Shown here one piece after another: positions 5,882 to 12,202 of a stretch of DNA of 13,212 nucleotides. Position 1 is the first letter of the stretch. The number at the start of each line of letters is the position of its first letter. A program made the position numbers and the translations under genes. The notes under the pieces were generated by a model. That model saw nothing but the letters and a program-made list of their open reading frames with translations. It did not search any database and was not told the origin of the DNA. The stretch comes from Actinomycetes bacterium (GTDB taxonomy: Bacteria; Actinomycetota; Actinomycetes; Actinomycetales; Cellulomonadaceae): assembly GCA_023389455.1 (NCBI GenBank), contig JAEWEJ010000108.1, positions 1 through 13,212 of the forward strand. Direction: 5' to 3'.

Positions 5882-7479
5882 GCGCCACGACCGCCTCGCT
5901 CACCGGGGCCGGCACGCTGCTGCGCGTCGCCCTGCGCCACGAGGGCCCGCTCCTCGCGCCGTGGGTGCTCGCCGTGACGCTGCTGTCGGCGTCGTCGGTG
6001 GTCGCGTACCCGTGGGTCTTCCCCGACGCGGCCGCGCGACACGCGCTCGCCGTCGCCGTCGAGGCCAACCCGGCGCTCGGCCTGGTGTTCGGGCGGGCCG
6101 ACGACCTGACGACGGCCGACGGCTTCAACGCGTGGCAGACGCTGCCGCTGGGTGGCTTCTTCGTCGCGCTCGGGGCCGTCCTCGCGGTCACCCGCGTCAC
6201 CCGCGGGCAGGAGGACTCCGGCCAGGCCGAGCTGCTCGCGTCGGGGGTCATGGGCCGCCCCGCGCGGCTGCTGACCGGCGTCGCCGTCGCACTGCTCGGG
6301 TCGTGCGCCGCGGGAGTGGTCGCCGGCGTCGTCACCGCGCTGTGCGGCGGGACGTGGGGGACGTCGCTGCTGATCGGGGCCACGTACGCCGGGACCGGGT
6401 GGATGCTCGCGGCCGTCGCGGCCGTCGCCGCGCAGGTCGGGTCCGACGCGCGGACCGCCAACGCCCTGGCGGTCGGCACCCTCGGGACCCTGTTCCTGGC
6501 CCGCGGGGTCTGCGTGGCGCTCGACGCGCCGGCGTGGACCCTGTGGGTCAACCCGCTGGGCTGGATGCTCGAGACGCTACCCGCCGCGGGGAACCACTGG
6601 GCGCCGCTGCTGCTCGCGGTCGCCCTCACCGTCGCCGTGGTCGCGCTCGGCTTCGTCCTGCAGTCGGGGCGTGACTACGGGCAGGGGTTCGTCGCGCCGC
6701 GCGCGGGACCGGCGCGCGGGCGGGTGCGGGGGCCGCTGCTGCTCGCCGTGCGTCTCGACCGGGGACCGGTCCTCACGTGGGCGATCGCGTTCCACCTGCT
6801 CGGCCTCGTGCTCGGGTACCTCACGACGTCGGTCCCGGACCTGGTGGCCGCCGATGCGGGGGTCCGGCTGGTCCTCGCGTCGGGGGCCGCGACACCCGAG
6901 CAGCTCACGGCCGCGTTCGTGCGCACCCTGCTGAACCTGGTCGGCGTCGTCGCGGCCGTGCCGGGCGTCCAGATGCTGCTGCGGGTGCGCGCCGAGGAGC
7001 GGGCGGGACGCGTGGGGCCGCTGCTGGCCGGGGCGCTGCCCCGCACCCGGTACTACGCGAGCCACGTCGCCGTCGCCCTGACCGCCGTCACCGGCTACCT
7101 GGTCGGTGCCGGGTTCGTCGTCGCCCTCATGGCCGCCCGCGCGGACCTCCCGGTCGGGTTCCTCGACGTCCTCGAGCAGACGGTGGCCACCGCGCCCGCC
7201 GTCTGGGTCGTCGTCGCGGTGGCCGTCGCGCTGGTCGGCGCCCGGCCGGTCGCCGGCGGGGCGACCTGGGGCGTGCTGGTCGCGACCTTCCTGCTGACGC
7301 TGCTGGGGCCGACCTTCGGACTCGACGAGCGGGTGCTGGGTGTCAGCCCGTTCCGGCACGTCCCGCGCACGATGTCCGCCGCACCCGACTGGTCCGGGGT
7401 GGGATGGCTCACGCTGGTGGCGGCCGGGCTCGTCGCCGTGGGGCTCCTCGGGTTCCGGCGACGCGACCTGGCCCGCTGA
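5878..7479 (+). CDS. ABC exporter permease (polyketide/drug exporter type)
   Basis: A 533-residue integral membrane protein with about 12 hydrophobic segments, near residues 26-46, 88-108, 132-154, 165-185, 196-216, 242-262, 297-317, 343-366, 394-418, 439-456, 463-479 and 508-525. The length and the RxTRxQEDSGQAELLASG block (106-123) match the group annotated as exporter of polyketide antibiotics (COG3559-like). The protein looks like two six-helix halves: QEDSGQAELLASG...RPARLL (111-132) is echoed by AEERAGRVGPLLAG...PRTRYY (372-393). The start overlaps the ATPase stop (ATGA at 5878-5881), so the two are one operon. The ligand is unknown; resistance or secretion of a secondary metabolite is the family expectation. 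Confidence 0.88.
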   Translation: MSATTASLTGAGTLLRVALRHEGPLLAPWVLAVTLLSASSVVAYPWVFPDAAARHALAVAVEANPALGLVFGRADDLTTADGFNAWQTLPLGGFFVALGAVLAVTRVTRGQEDSGQAELLASGVMGRPARLLTGVAVALLGSCAAGVVAGVVTALCGGTWGTSLLIGATYAGTGWMLAAVAAVAAQVGSDARTANALAVGTLGTLFLARGVCVALDAPAWTLWVNPLGWMLETLPAAGNHWAPLLLAVALTVAVVALGFVLQSGRDYGQGFVAPRAGPARGRVRGPLLLAVRLDRGPVLTWAIAFHLLGLVLGYLTTSVPDLVAADAGVRLVLASGAATPEQLTAAFVRTLLNLVGVVAAVPGVQMLLRVRAEERAGRVGPLLAGALPRTRYYASHVAVALTAVTGYLVGAGFVVALMAARADLPVGFLDVLEQTVATAPAVWVVVAVAVALVGARPVAGGATWGVLVATFLLTLLGPTFGLDERVLGVSPFRHVPRTMSAAPDWSGVGWLTLVAAGLVAVGLLGFRRRDLAR

Positions 7480-7535
7480 GCGCCGCGCGCCCCGTACCCG
7501 GTGGGACCAGAGCCGGCGGCCGCCCCGACGCGCGG

Positions 7536-8345
7536 TCAGCGGCAGCCGACGCGCTCGGTGTCCAGCGTGATGTCGTCGACCCACACGTCGTACGCCCCCG
7601 GCACGGACCCGCCCTGGTAGAGCTGCCACCCGATGCGCACGGTGTCGGCCGTCGGCAGGACGAAGTCGGTGTCCGCGCCGCCGTGCTGCGTGGTGGTCAC
7701 GGTCAGGTCCGGCTGCGGCACGCCGTCGAACCACACGGCGACACGGTTCTCGGGGGCGTACCACTCGAACTCCACGCACTGCCAGCGGTCCTCGACGGTG
7801 GGCGCCGACTCCTGCCAGCTCGTCCAGTCGCCCGTCGGGCCGCCGTCGGCGCCGATCCCCCAGAACGTCGCGTCGGGGCCCACCGTGGGCGCGAACTGCC
7901 CGCCGAGCGGCCGCACGATCTCGTCCGAGCCGGTACCGGTGACCTCGACCAGCGTGAAGTGCGCCCAGTCCGGGGCGGTGGGGAAGTCGTCGACCTTGAC
8001 CCGCAGCCGGCCGTAGAACGTGTTGCCCGGCGCCGCGAGGTCCGTGACCTCGAGGAACGCCTGCCCGTTGTCCTCGGTGTGCACGCGCATCACCTTGCCC
8101 GCGCGGCCCGCGCGCTCGACGGACAGCGTGCCGCGGCGCGTGTCGACGCCCCAGTCCAGGCTCGCCGGGCCACCCAGCGGCTGGGACTCGAAGTCCTCGC
8201 AGAACAGGGCGTCGGAGCGCGCGCACGGGCCGCGCTGACCCGGCCCGTGCCCGTGCCCACCACCCCCGGCGGACGCGACCGGCGCCAGGACGAGCGTGGT
8301 CGCGGCGACCGCCGCGACGGTGACCAGGGTCCGGATCGTCCTCAT
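7536..8345 (-). CDS. secreted Cip1/polysaccharide-lyase-like beta-sandwich protein
   Basis: A 269-residue exported protein. Residues 1-26 form a Sec signal peptide (two early Arg, hydrophobic core, cleavage expected after APVASA), followed by a short Gly/His-rich linker (GGGGHGHGPG). The mature domain begins with CEDFESQPLGG and ends with VWVDDITLDTERVGC. In between, aromatic-rich strands (WAHFTLVEVTG, FWGIGADGG, WQCVEFEWYAPENRVAVWFDG) suggest a concanavalin A-like/jelly-roll fold. The pattern recalls Cip1-like proteins of cellulolytic fungi and actinobacteria and related lyase-like proteins. Four cysteines (41, 49, 190, 268) could make two disulfides. The frame is open further upstream, but the signal peptide fixes the ATG at 8345. 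A TAGCAT element lies 38 bp upstream. A catalytic role is unproven; it may only bind glycans. Confidence 0.7.
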   Translation of the reverse strand: MRTIRTLVTVAAVAATTLVLAPVASAGGGGHGHGPGQRGPCARSDALFCEDFESQPLGGPASLDWGVDTRRGTLSVERAGRAGKVMRVHTEDNGQAFLEVTDLAAPGNTFYGRLRVKVDDFPTAPDWAHFTLVEVTGTGSDEIVRPLGGQFAPTVGPDATFWGIGADGGPTGDWTSWQESAPTVEDRWQCVEFEWYAPENRVAVWFDGVPQPDLTVTTTQHGGADTDFVLPTADTVRIGWQLYQGGSVPGAYDVWVDDITLDTERVGCR

Positions 8346-8383
8346 GCGCGCACCAGCCGTTCCGTCGGGGTGTGGATCCCCGG

Positions 8384-8389
8384 ATGCTA
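8384..8389 (-). promoter_or_regulatory. -10 element TAGCAT for the secreted Cip1-like gene
   Basis: On the minus strand TAGCAT spans 8389 to 8384, close to the actinobacterial -10 consensus. It would give a leader of about 30 nt before the ATG at 8345. The -35 position is poor (about GGACCG), as expected of a regulated promoter. Confidence 0.5.
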
Positions 8390-8394
8390 GGCAG

Positions 8395-8427
8395 CGCGGG
8401 TGCCCGCGGTCCCGCCCCGAAACGATT
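8395..8427. promoter_or_regulatory. operator-like elements: CGCGGG-TG-CCCGCG and GAAACGATT
   Basis: A perfect inverted repeat CGCGGG-TG-CCCGCG (8395-8408) lies between the presumed -10 and -35 of the secreted gene. GAAACGATT (8419-8427) lies just upstream of that -35. The same 9-mer occurs in front of the xylanase gene (12590-12598). The divergent cyclase-like gene at 8536 could also be under its control. Regulatory roles are inferred from position. Confidence 0.4.
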
Positions 8428-8535
8428 GGCCACCGCAACCCGCGAGCGGGCGGTCGGGCGGTGCGGGGGCGTGAGGAGCTCCGGGCGGACGCGGTGGGGG
8501 TTGTCCGCGGCCCGCGGCGGGAGGACGCTCGGACC

Positions 8536-9444
8536 GTGGACGACGTCGTCGCGTGGCTCCTCGACTCCGACCCCGCGCTGCGCTGGCAGGTGCTGGACGA
8601 CCTGACCGACGCGACACCGGTCGAGGTCGCCCGCGAGCGCGCCCGCGTCGCGCACGAGGGCTGGGGCGCGCAGCTGCTGGCCGCGCAGGACCCCGACGGG
8701 CGGTGGAGCGGGGGCACGTTCTTCCCCGAGTGGGTGTCGACCGAGGCGACGCTGCGGCTGCTGCGGACGTTCGGCCTCGACCCGGCGAGCCCGCACGCGC
8801 GCCGGGCGCTCGCGCCGGTGCACGAGTCGGCCCGCTGGGAGTACGACCCGACGATGCGGTTCTTCGACGGGGAGGTCGAGCCCTGCATCAACGGGCGCAC
8901 GGTGGCGACCGGTGCGTACTTCGGGCAGGACGTGCGCGGGGTGGTCGACCGGCTGCTGGGTGAGCAGATGGCCGACGGCGGCTGGAACTGCGAGCAGGAG
9001 AACGGGTCGACGCGCGGCTCCTTCGACACCACCATCAACGTGCTCGAAGGGCTGGCCGAGTACGAGCAGCGTGTCTCCCCCGACCCCGCGGTCACCGAGG
9101 CCCGCGTGCGCGGTGACGAGTACCTGCTCGACCGGCACCTGCTGCGGCGGCTGTCCGACGGGCGGGTGGGCCAGGAGCGCTGGCAGCACCTGGCCTTCCC
9201 GCACGGCTGGTACTACGACGTGGGACGCGCGCTGGACCACCTGCGCCGCACGCGCCCCGCCCCCGACGAGCGCGCGGCCGAGGCGCTCGACCTGCTCGCG
9301 TCGAAGCGCGGCGACGACGGGCGCTGGCGCCTGGAGCAGCGGCACCACGACCGCCTGCTCGTCGACCTCGGGGAGGACGAGGGCGCCCCGAGCCGGTGGC
9401 TCACGCTGCTCGCCCTGCGCGTGCTGCGGTGGGCCGGCGCCTGA
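8536..9444 (+). CDS. squalene-cyclase-like (alpha/alpha toroid) protein
   Basis: A 302-residue protein built of repeated helical units, each with a QW-like turn as in terpene cyclase and prenyltransferase toroids: QDPDGRW (51-57), QMADGGW (144-150) and RGDDGRW (258-264). Other typical blocks are PEWVSTEATLRLL (64-76) and GSFDTTINVLEGL (161-173). It is about half the length of a true squalene-hopene cyclase and shows no DxDD protonation motif, so terpene cyclisation is unlikely or different. There is no signal peptide. The start is the GTG at 8536, preceded by GGGAGGA (8519-8525); the open frame further upstream has no homology-like sequence. It is divergent from the secreted gene at 8345. Its stop lies in the loop of a strong hairpin. 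Confidence 0.75.
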   Translation: MDDVVAWLLDSDPALRWQVLDDLTDATPVEVARERARVAHEGWGAQLLAAQDPDGRWSGGTFFPEWVSTEATLRLLRTFGLDPASPHARRALAPVHESARWEYDPTMRFFDGEVEPCINGRTVATGAYFGQDVRGVVDRLLGEQMADGGWNCEQENGSTRGSFDTTINVLEGLAEYEQRVSPDPAVTEARVRGDEYLLDRHLLRRLSDGRVGQERWQHLAFPHGWYYDVGRALDHLRRTRPAPDERAAEALDLLASKRGDDGRWRLEQRHHDRLLVDLGEDEGAPSRWLTLLALRVLRWAGA

Positions 9445-9457
9445 GCGGCGCCGGCCC
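9431..9457. terminator. 11-bp perfect hairpin, stop codon in loop
   Basis: GGGCCGGCGCC (9431-9441) and GGCGCCGGCCC (9447-9457) pair perfectly around the loop TGAGC. The TGA stop of the cyclase-like gene is in the loop, so the last codons form the 5' arm. The hairpin is 35 bp beyond the stop of the convergent VOC gene and can serve both. There is no T-tract. Confidence 0.65.
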
Positions 9458-9514
9458 GTCCGTCAGGGCGCCCCAGGGCACCTCGGCGTCCGTCAGGGCG
9501 TCCAGGGCACCTCG
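9457..9514. repeat. tandem duplication of the 3' end of the VOC gene
   Basis: Two near-identical copies lie head to tail: 9457-9485 (29 nt) and 9487-9514 (28 nt). Both read CGTCCGTCAGGGCG, then CCCCAGGGCACCTCG in one and TCCAGGGCACCTCG in the other. The right copy includes the last codons and stop of the VOC gene; the left copy lies beyond the stop. They differ by one substitution and one indel. Confidence 0.85.
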
Positions 9515-9915
9515 AGGTCGAGGACCCACGTGACGCCGACCCGGTCGGTGAGCATCCCGTACAGCGGCGACCAGGCCGCGGCGGCCAGCGGGACACGGAC
9601 GTCGGCACCGTCGGCGAGCGCGTCCCAGCAGCCCCGCAGCTCCTCGGCGTCGGTGCCGCGCACGGAGACGTAGACCGGGTTGGTGCCGGGCTCGTACGCG
9701 GTGTGCGCGGGCACGTCGTAGGCCATGACGCGGAACCCGGCGGGCGAGGCGACCTGGCCCCACATGACCTGGTCGGCCTCGGCCGGGTCGGTGACGGCAC
9801 CGGCCTGGGCGTACGTGACGGCCGTGACGTCGCCGCCGAAGACGCTGCGGTACAGCTCGAGCGCCTCGGCCGCGCGGCCGCGGAAGTTCAGGTGGGTCGT
9901 GGTGCTGATGGCCAT
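9493..9915 (-). CDS. VOC family protein (PhnB-like)
   Basis: A 140-residue vicinal-oxygen-chelate protein of the PhnB-like group, of usual length. Diagnostic stretches are the N-terminal THLNFRGRAAEALELYRSVFGG (7-28) and the C-terminal WSPLYGMLTDRVGVTWVLDLEVPW (115-138). Members are small cytosolic dimers with paired beta-alpha-beta-beta-beta modules; most have no known substrate, although the wider fold includes glyoxalases, dioxygenases and resistance proteins. GAGGAG stands just before the ATG at 9915. It is divergent from the WYL regulator at 10016, with palindromes between, so control by that regulator is likely. The C-terminal coding end has been tandemly duplicated just past the stop. 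Confidence 0.9.
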   Translation of the reverse strand: MAISTTTHLNFRGRAAEALELYRSVFGGDVTAVTYAQAGAVTDPAEADQVMWGQVASPAGFRVMAYDVPAHTAYEPGTNPVYVSVRGTDAEELRGCWDALADGADVRVPLAAAAWSPLYGMLTDRVGVTWVLDLEVPWTP

Positions 9916-9934
9916 GGTGGCTCCTCGCGGTGAC

Positions 9935-9955
9935 GTGCCGGGACCGTCCCGACAC
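9935..9955. promoter_or_regulatory. inverted repeat around CGGGAC-C-GTCCCG
   Basis: The core CGGGAC-C-GTCCCG is a perfect 6-1-6 inverted repeat, flanked after one mismatch by GTG and CAC, which also pair. It lies 19 bp upstream of the VOC start codon, in its leader or promoter. It may be an operator or an mRNA hairpin near the ribosome site. Confidence 0.4.
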
Positions 9956-9961
9956 CCCGAC

Positions 9962-9975
9962 GATGCCCGGGCATC
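9962..9975. promoter_or_regulatory. 14-bp perfect palindrome GATGCCCGGGCATC
   Basis: GATGCCCGGGCATC is fully self-complementary and lies midway between the divergent VOC and WYL genes. A homodimeric regulator could bind it, and the adjacent WYL protein is the obvious candidate. Regulatory function is inferred from position and symmetry. Confidence 0.4.
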
Positions 9976-9978
9976 AGG

Positions 9979-9994
9979 TCAGGAACGGTCCTGA
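9979..9994. promoter_or_regulatory. operator-like palindrome TCAGGA-ACGG-TCCTGA
   Basis: A perfect 6-4-6 inverted repeat, with a second pair of arms, ATCAGG (9973-9978) and CCTGAT (9990-9995), overlapping it. It falls where the -35 box of the WYL gene promoter would be, given the TAGGTT -10 at 10003-10008. A repressor bound here would block its own promoter and could also control the divergent VOC gene. Confidence 0.55.
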
Positions 9995-10002
9995 TCCGCC
10001 GC

Positions 10003-10008
10003 TAGGTT
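10003..10008 (+). promoter_or_regulatory. -10 element TAGGTT, leaderless start of the WYL gene
   Basis: TAGGTT ends 7 nt before the ATG at 10016. No Shine-Dalgarno sequence fits. This supports a leaderless mRNA and the start at 10016 over the in-frame TTG at 10007, which would overlap the -10 hexamer. Confidence 0.6.
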
Positions 10009-10015
10009 GGCGGGC

Positions 10016-11053
10016 ATGAGCGCGTCGGGCACCACCACGGCACGGCTGCTGCGCCTGCTGTCGCTCCTGCAGACGCCGCGGGACTGGCCGGGGCCGGCGC
10101 TCGCTGGGCGGCTCGGGATCAGCGAGCGGACGGTCCGCCGCGACGTGGAGCGGCTGCGCGCGATGGGCTACCGGATCCACGCGGACCGCGGCTCGGCCGG
10201 CGGATACCGCCTCGAGGCCGGTGCGCAGCTGCCGCCGCTGCTGCTCGACGAGGACCAGGTGACGGCCGTCGCGGTGGCGCTGCAGGCCGCACCGCTGCTC
10301 GGGACCGACGTCGACGAGGCCGCCGAGCGCGCGCTCGGCACGATCCGCCGCGTCATGCCGCCACGGCTGCGGCACCGCGCCGAGGCCCTGCGCTTCGAGA
10401 CCGCCCCGGACGCCACGCGCCCGGCCGACCCCGTCGCGGCGGACGCGCTCCTGGCCCTGTCGGCCGCCGTGCGCGCCCGGGAGGTGCTGCGCTTCGACTA
10501 CGCGGGCGGCTCCGCCGGCGACGGACCGGCACCGGACCACGCCGGTCCGGACCACGCGCGCCCGGCACCGCCGCGCCGCGTCGAGCCGCACCACCTGGTC
10601 GCCGCACGAGGGCGGTGGTACCTCGCGGCCTGGGACCTGGACCGCGCGGACTGGCGGGTGTTCCGCGTCGACCGGATGACCCCGCGCACGCCGACCGGTC
10701 CGCGCTTCGCCCCGCGCCCCGTGCCCGGCGGCGACGTGCGCACCCTGCTCGCGGCACGGTTCACGGGGGCGACGTCGGGCAGCACGTGGCCGTGCCGCGG
10801 CACGGTCGTGCTGGACCTGCCCGCCCGCGACGTCGCGCCCTTCGCCGGCGACGGCGTCGTCGAGGACCTGGGCGACGGACGCTGCCGCCTCGAGTCGGGC
10901 TCCTGGTCCTGGACCGCGCTGGCGGCGGCCCTCGGACGGTTCGACGCCCACGTGCGCGTCGAGGGCCCGGACGAGCTGCGTGCCGCGTTCGCGCGCCTCG
11001 CCCAGCGGTACGCGGACGCGGCGGCACCGCCGCCGGCGGCGGGCACGCCCTGA
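10016..11053 (+). CDS. WYL-domain (YafY-type) transcriptional regulator
   Basis: A 345-residue DNA-binding regulator. Residues 10-66 form a DeoR-like winged helix-turn-helix (LLSLLQTPRDWPGPALAGRL, then ISERTVRRDVERLRAMGYRI and the wing RGSAGGYRLEAG). The middle and C-terminal part is a WYL sensor domain: REVLRFDYAGG (155-165), RRVEPHHLVAARGRWYLAAWD (187-207, the WYL triad at 201-203) and RVFRVDRM (214-221). A Pro/Asp/His-rich loop (about 168-186) interrupts the domain. Family members bind a ligand or nucleic acid through the WYL domain. The dense palindromes directly upstream suggest self-control and control of the divergent VOC gene. The next gene, an F420-type oxidoreductase, is 99 bp downstream on the same strand. 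Confidence 0.92.
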   Translation: MSASGTTTARLLRLLSLLQTPRDWPGPALAGRLGISERTVRRDVERLRAMGYRIHADRGSAGGYRLEAGAQLPPLLLDEDQVTAVAVALQAAPLLGTDVDEAAERALGTIRRVMPPRLRHRAEALRFETAPDATRPADPVAADALLALSAAVRAREVLRFDYAGGSAGDGPAPDHAGPDHARPAPPRRVEPHHLVAARGRWYLAAWDLDRADWRVFRVDRMTPRTPTGPRFAPRPVPGGDVRTLLAARFTGATSGSTWPCRGTVVLDLPARDVAPFAGDGVVEDLGDGRCRLESGSWSWTALAAALGRFDAHVRVEGPDELRAAFARLAQRYADAAAPPPAAGTP

Positions 11054-11062
11054 GCGAACCCT

Positions 11063-11126
11063 GAGGAACCGCACGGGACGGCCGGAATCGGCCGCGACCG
11101 GCGCCGGTTGCAGGGAGGAACCGCAC
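11063..11126. repeat. direct repeat and two palindromes in the WYL-DUF385 gap
   Basis: GAGGAACCGCAC occurs twice, at 11063-11074 and 11115-11126. Between the copies are CGGCCG-GAAT-CGGCCG (11079-11094, able to form a hairpin) and the perfect 12-bp palindrome ACCGGCGCCGGT (11097-11108). The gap is 99 bp. The elements could be a terminator for the WYL gene, an operator for the next gene, or both. Confidence 0.5.
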
Positions 11127-11152
11127 CGTGGCTCCGACGAACAGGACCTGCC

Positions 11153-11626
11153 ATGAGCTTCAGCACCTCCAGCGGCACCCGCGGCAAGGGCATCCCCCTG
11201 CCCGCGCCCGTCCTGCGGGTCGTCAACCGCCTCGTCGCACGCCGCGTGCGCGCCACCGGCGGCCGCGGCTTCGCCGGCAGGATGAACGCGCTCGTGCTCA
11301 CCACGATCGGCGCCCGCAGCGGCGAGGAGCGCACCGTGCCGGTCGCGTGGTTCCCCGGCGACGACGGCACGTGGCTCGTCGTCGCGTCCGCAGGCGGCGA
11401 CGCGCGCAACCCCGCGTGGTTCCACAACATCGCCGCCCACCCCGACCAGGTGAGGATCGAGGTCGACCGCGAGCACGTGGACGTCACCGCGGAGCAGCTG
11501 CACGGCGAGGAGCGCGCCCGGGCGTGGGCCGGCATCGTGGCGGCAGCACCGGGCTTCGCGGACTACGCCGCAGCGACGGACCGGGAGATCCCGGTCGTCC
11601 GGCTGGCGCGGCGCCCGGTGGGCTGA
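11153..11626 (+). CDS. F420-type deazaflavin-dependent nitroreductase family protein (DUF385)
   Basis: A 157-residue protein of the split beta-barrel DDN/DUF385 family, which binds coenzyme F420 (or, in some members, other cofactors) and reduces nitro compounds, quinones or lipids. The family hallmarks are clear: ALVLTTIGARSGEERTVPVA (46-65), WLVVASAGGDARNPAWFHNI (74-93) and HPDQVRIEV (96-104). The N-terminus (PAPVLRVVNRLVARR) is basic and amphipathic, and may help membrane contact. I chose the ATG at 11153 with AGGA at 11142-11145; the frame remains open to a TTG at 11108, which lies within a palindrome. Which cofactor it uses cannot be read from the sequence. An 8-bp hairpin spans its stop codon. 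Confidence 0.9.
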   Translation: MSFSTSSGTRGKGIPLPAPVLRVVNRLVARRVRATGGRGFAGRMNALVLTTIGARSGEERTVPVAWFPGDDGTWLVVASAGGDARNPAWFHNIAAHPDQVRIEVDREHVDVTAEQLHGEERARAWAGIVAAAPGFADYAAATDREIPVVRLARRPVG

Positions 11627-11634
11627 GGGCGCCG
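11609..11634 (+). terminator. hairpin spanning the DUF385 stop codon
   Basis: CGGCGCCC (11609-11616) pairs with GGGCGCCG (11627-11634), an 8-bp stem with a 10-nt loop whose last three bases are the TGA stop. No T-tract follows. Confidence 0.45.
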
Positions 11635-11764
11635 GACCTCGCACGACGACGCGGTCCCGGCGGCGCCCACGACGGGCTGCTCGCACCGCGCGGCGGGCGC
11701 CGAGTGGAGCCCGCACGCCTCCGCCGACACGATCGGATGGTCCCTGAGCGCACCGGGAGGACGC

Positions 11765-12142
11765 ATGAGCACCTGGGCACCCGACGACCTGGCACGGCTC
11801 GGCGACGCGGAGGAGCTGCAGCTCGCGTCGTACCGGCCCGACGGGACGCTGCGCCCGTACGTGACCATCTGGTGCGCGCGCGTCGGCGACGACCTGTACG
11901 TGCGCTCCGCCTACGGACCCGGCAACGGCTGGTTCCGGCGCGCGAGGGCCGCCGGCACGGGACGGGTCCGGGCGGGCGGGGTCGAGGAGGACGTGACGTT
12001 CGAGGCGGCGCCCCCCGACGTCCACGCGGACCTCGACGCCGCGTACCACGCGAAGTACGACGCGCACGGCCCGGCCATCGTCGGGACGGTCGTCGGGCCG
12101 CAGGTGGTGGACGTGACGCTGCGGGTCGTCCCGCGCGACTGA
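11765..12142 (+). CDS. DUF2255 family protein
   Basis: A 125-residue soluble protein matching DUF2255, a small split-barrel-like family related in style to pyridoxamine-5'-phosphate-oxidase/F420-binding proteins; no function is established. Typical stretches are LGDAEELQLASYRPDGTLRP (12-31), VTIWCARVGDDLYVRSAYG (33-51) and the C-terminal DAAYHAKYDAHGPAIVGTVV (91-110). The start is the ATG at 11765, with GGGAGGA at 11755-11761 as ribosome site. It follows the DUF385 gene on the same strand after 138 bp and a hairpin, and is convergent with the TusA-like gene. Confidence 0.85.
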   Translation: MSTWAPDDLARLGDAEELQLASYRPDGTLRPYVTIWCARVGDDLYVRSAYGPGNGWFRRARAAGTGRVRAGGVEEDVTFEAAPPDVHADLDAAYHAKYDAHGPAIVGTVVGPQVVDVTLRVVPRD

Positions 12143-12202
12143 CCCGGCGGCGACCGCGACGACAGCCCTGCGACCTCTCGGCGCCTCGGCGGGCCGGTCC
12201 GG

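Noticed and set aside
8346..9095. A 519-codon reading of the secreted protein beginning at 9095
   Set aside because: A clear signal peptide starts at 8345. The upstream part is antisense to the cyclase-like gene and lacks any domain.
6577..9348. A 923-codon open frame on the minus strand, antisense to the permease and overlapping other genes
   Set aside because: Its sequence is Arg/Pro/Ala/Gly low-complexity text without any family motif, and it crosses three well-supported genes. Long false frames of this kind are expected on the opposite strand of very GC-rich genes.
9974..12067. A 697-codon minus-strand open frame under the WYL, DUF385 and DUF2255 genes
   Set aside because: Same GC-driven artefact: no recognisable domain, and all three plus-strand genes have clear family motifs and start signals.
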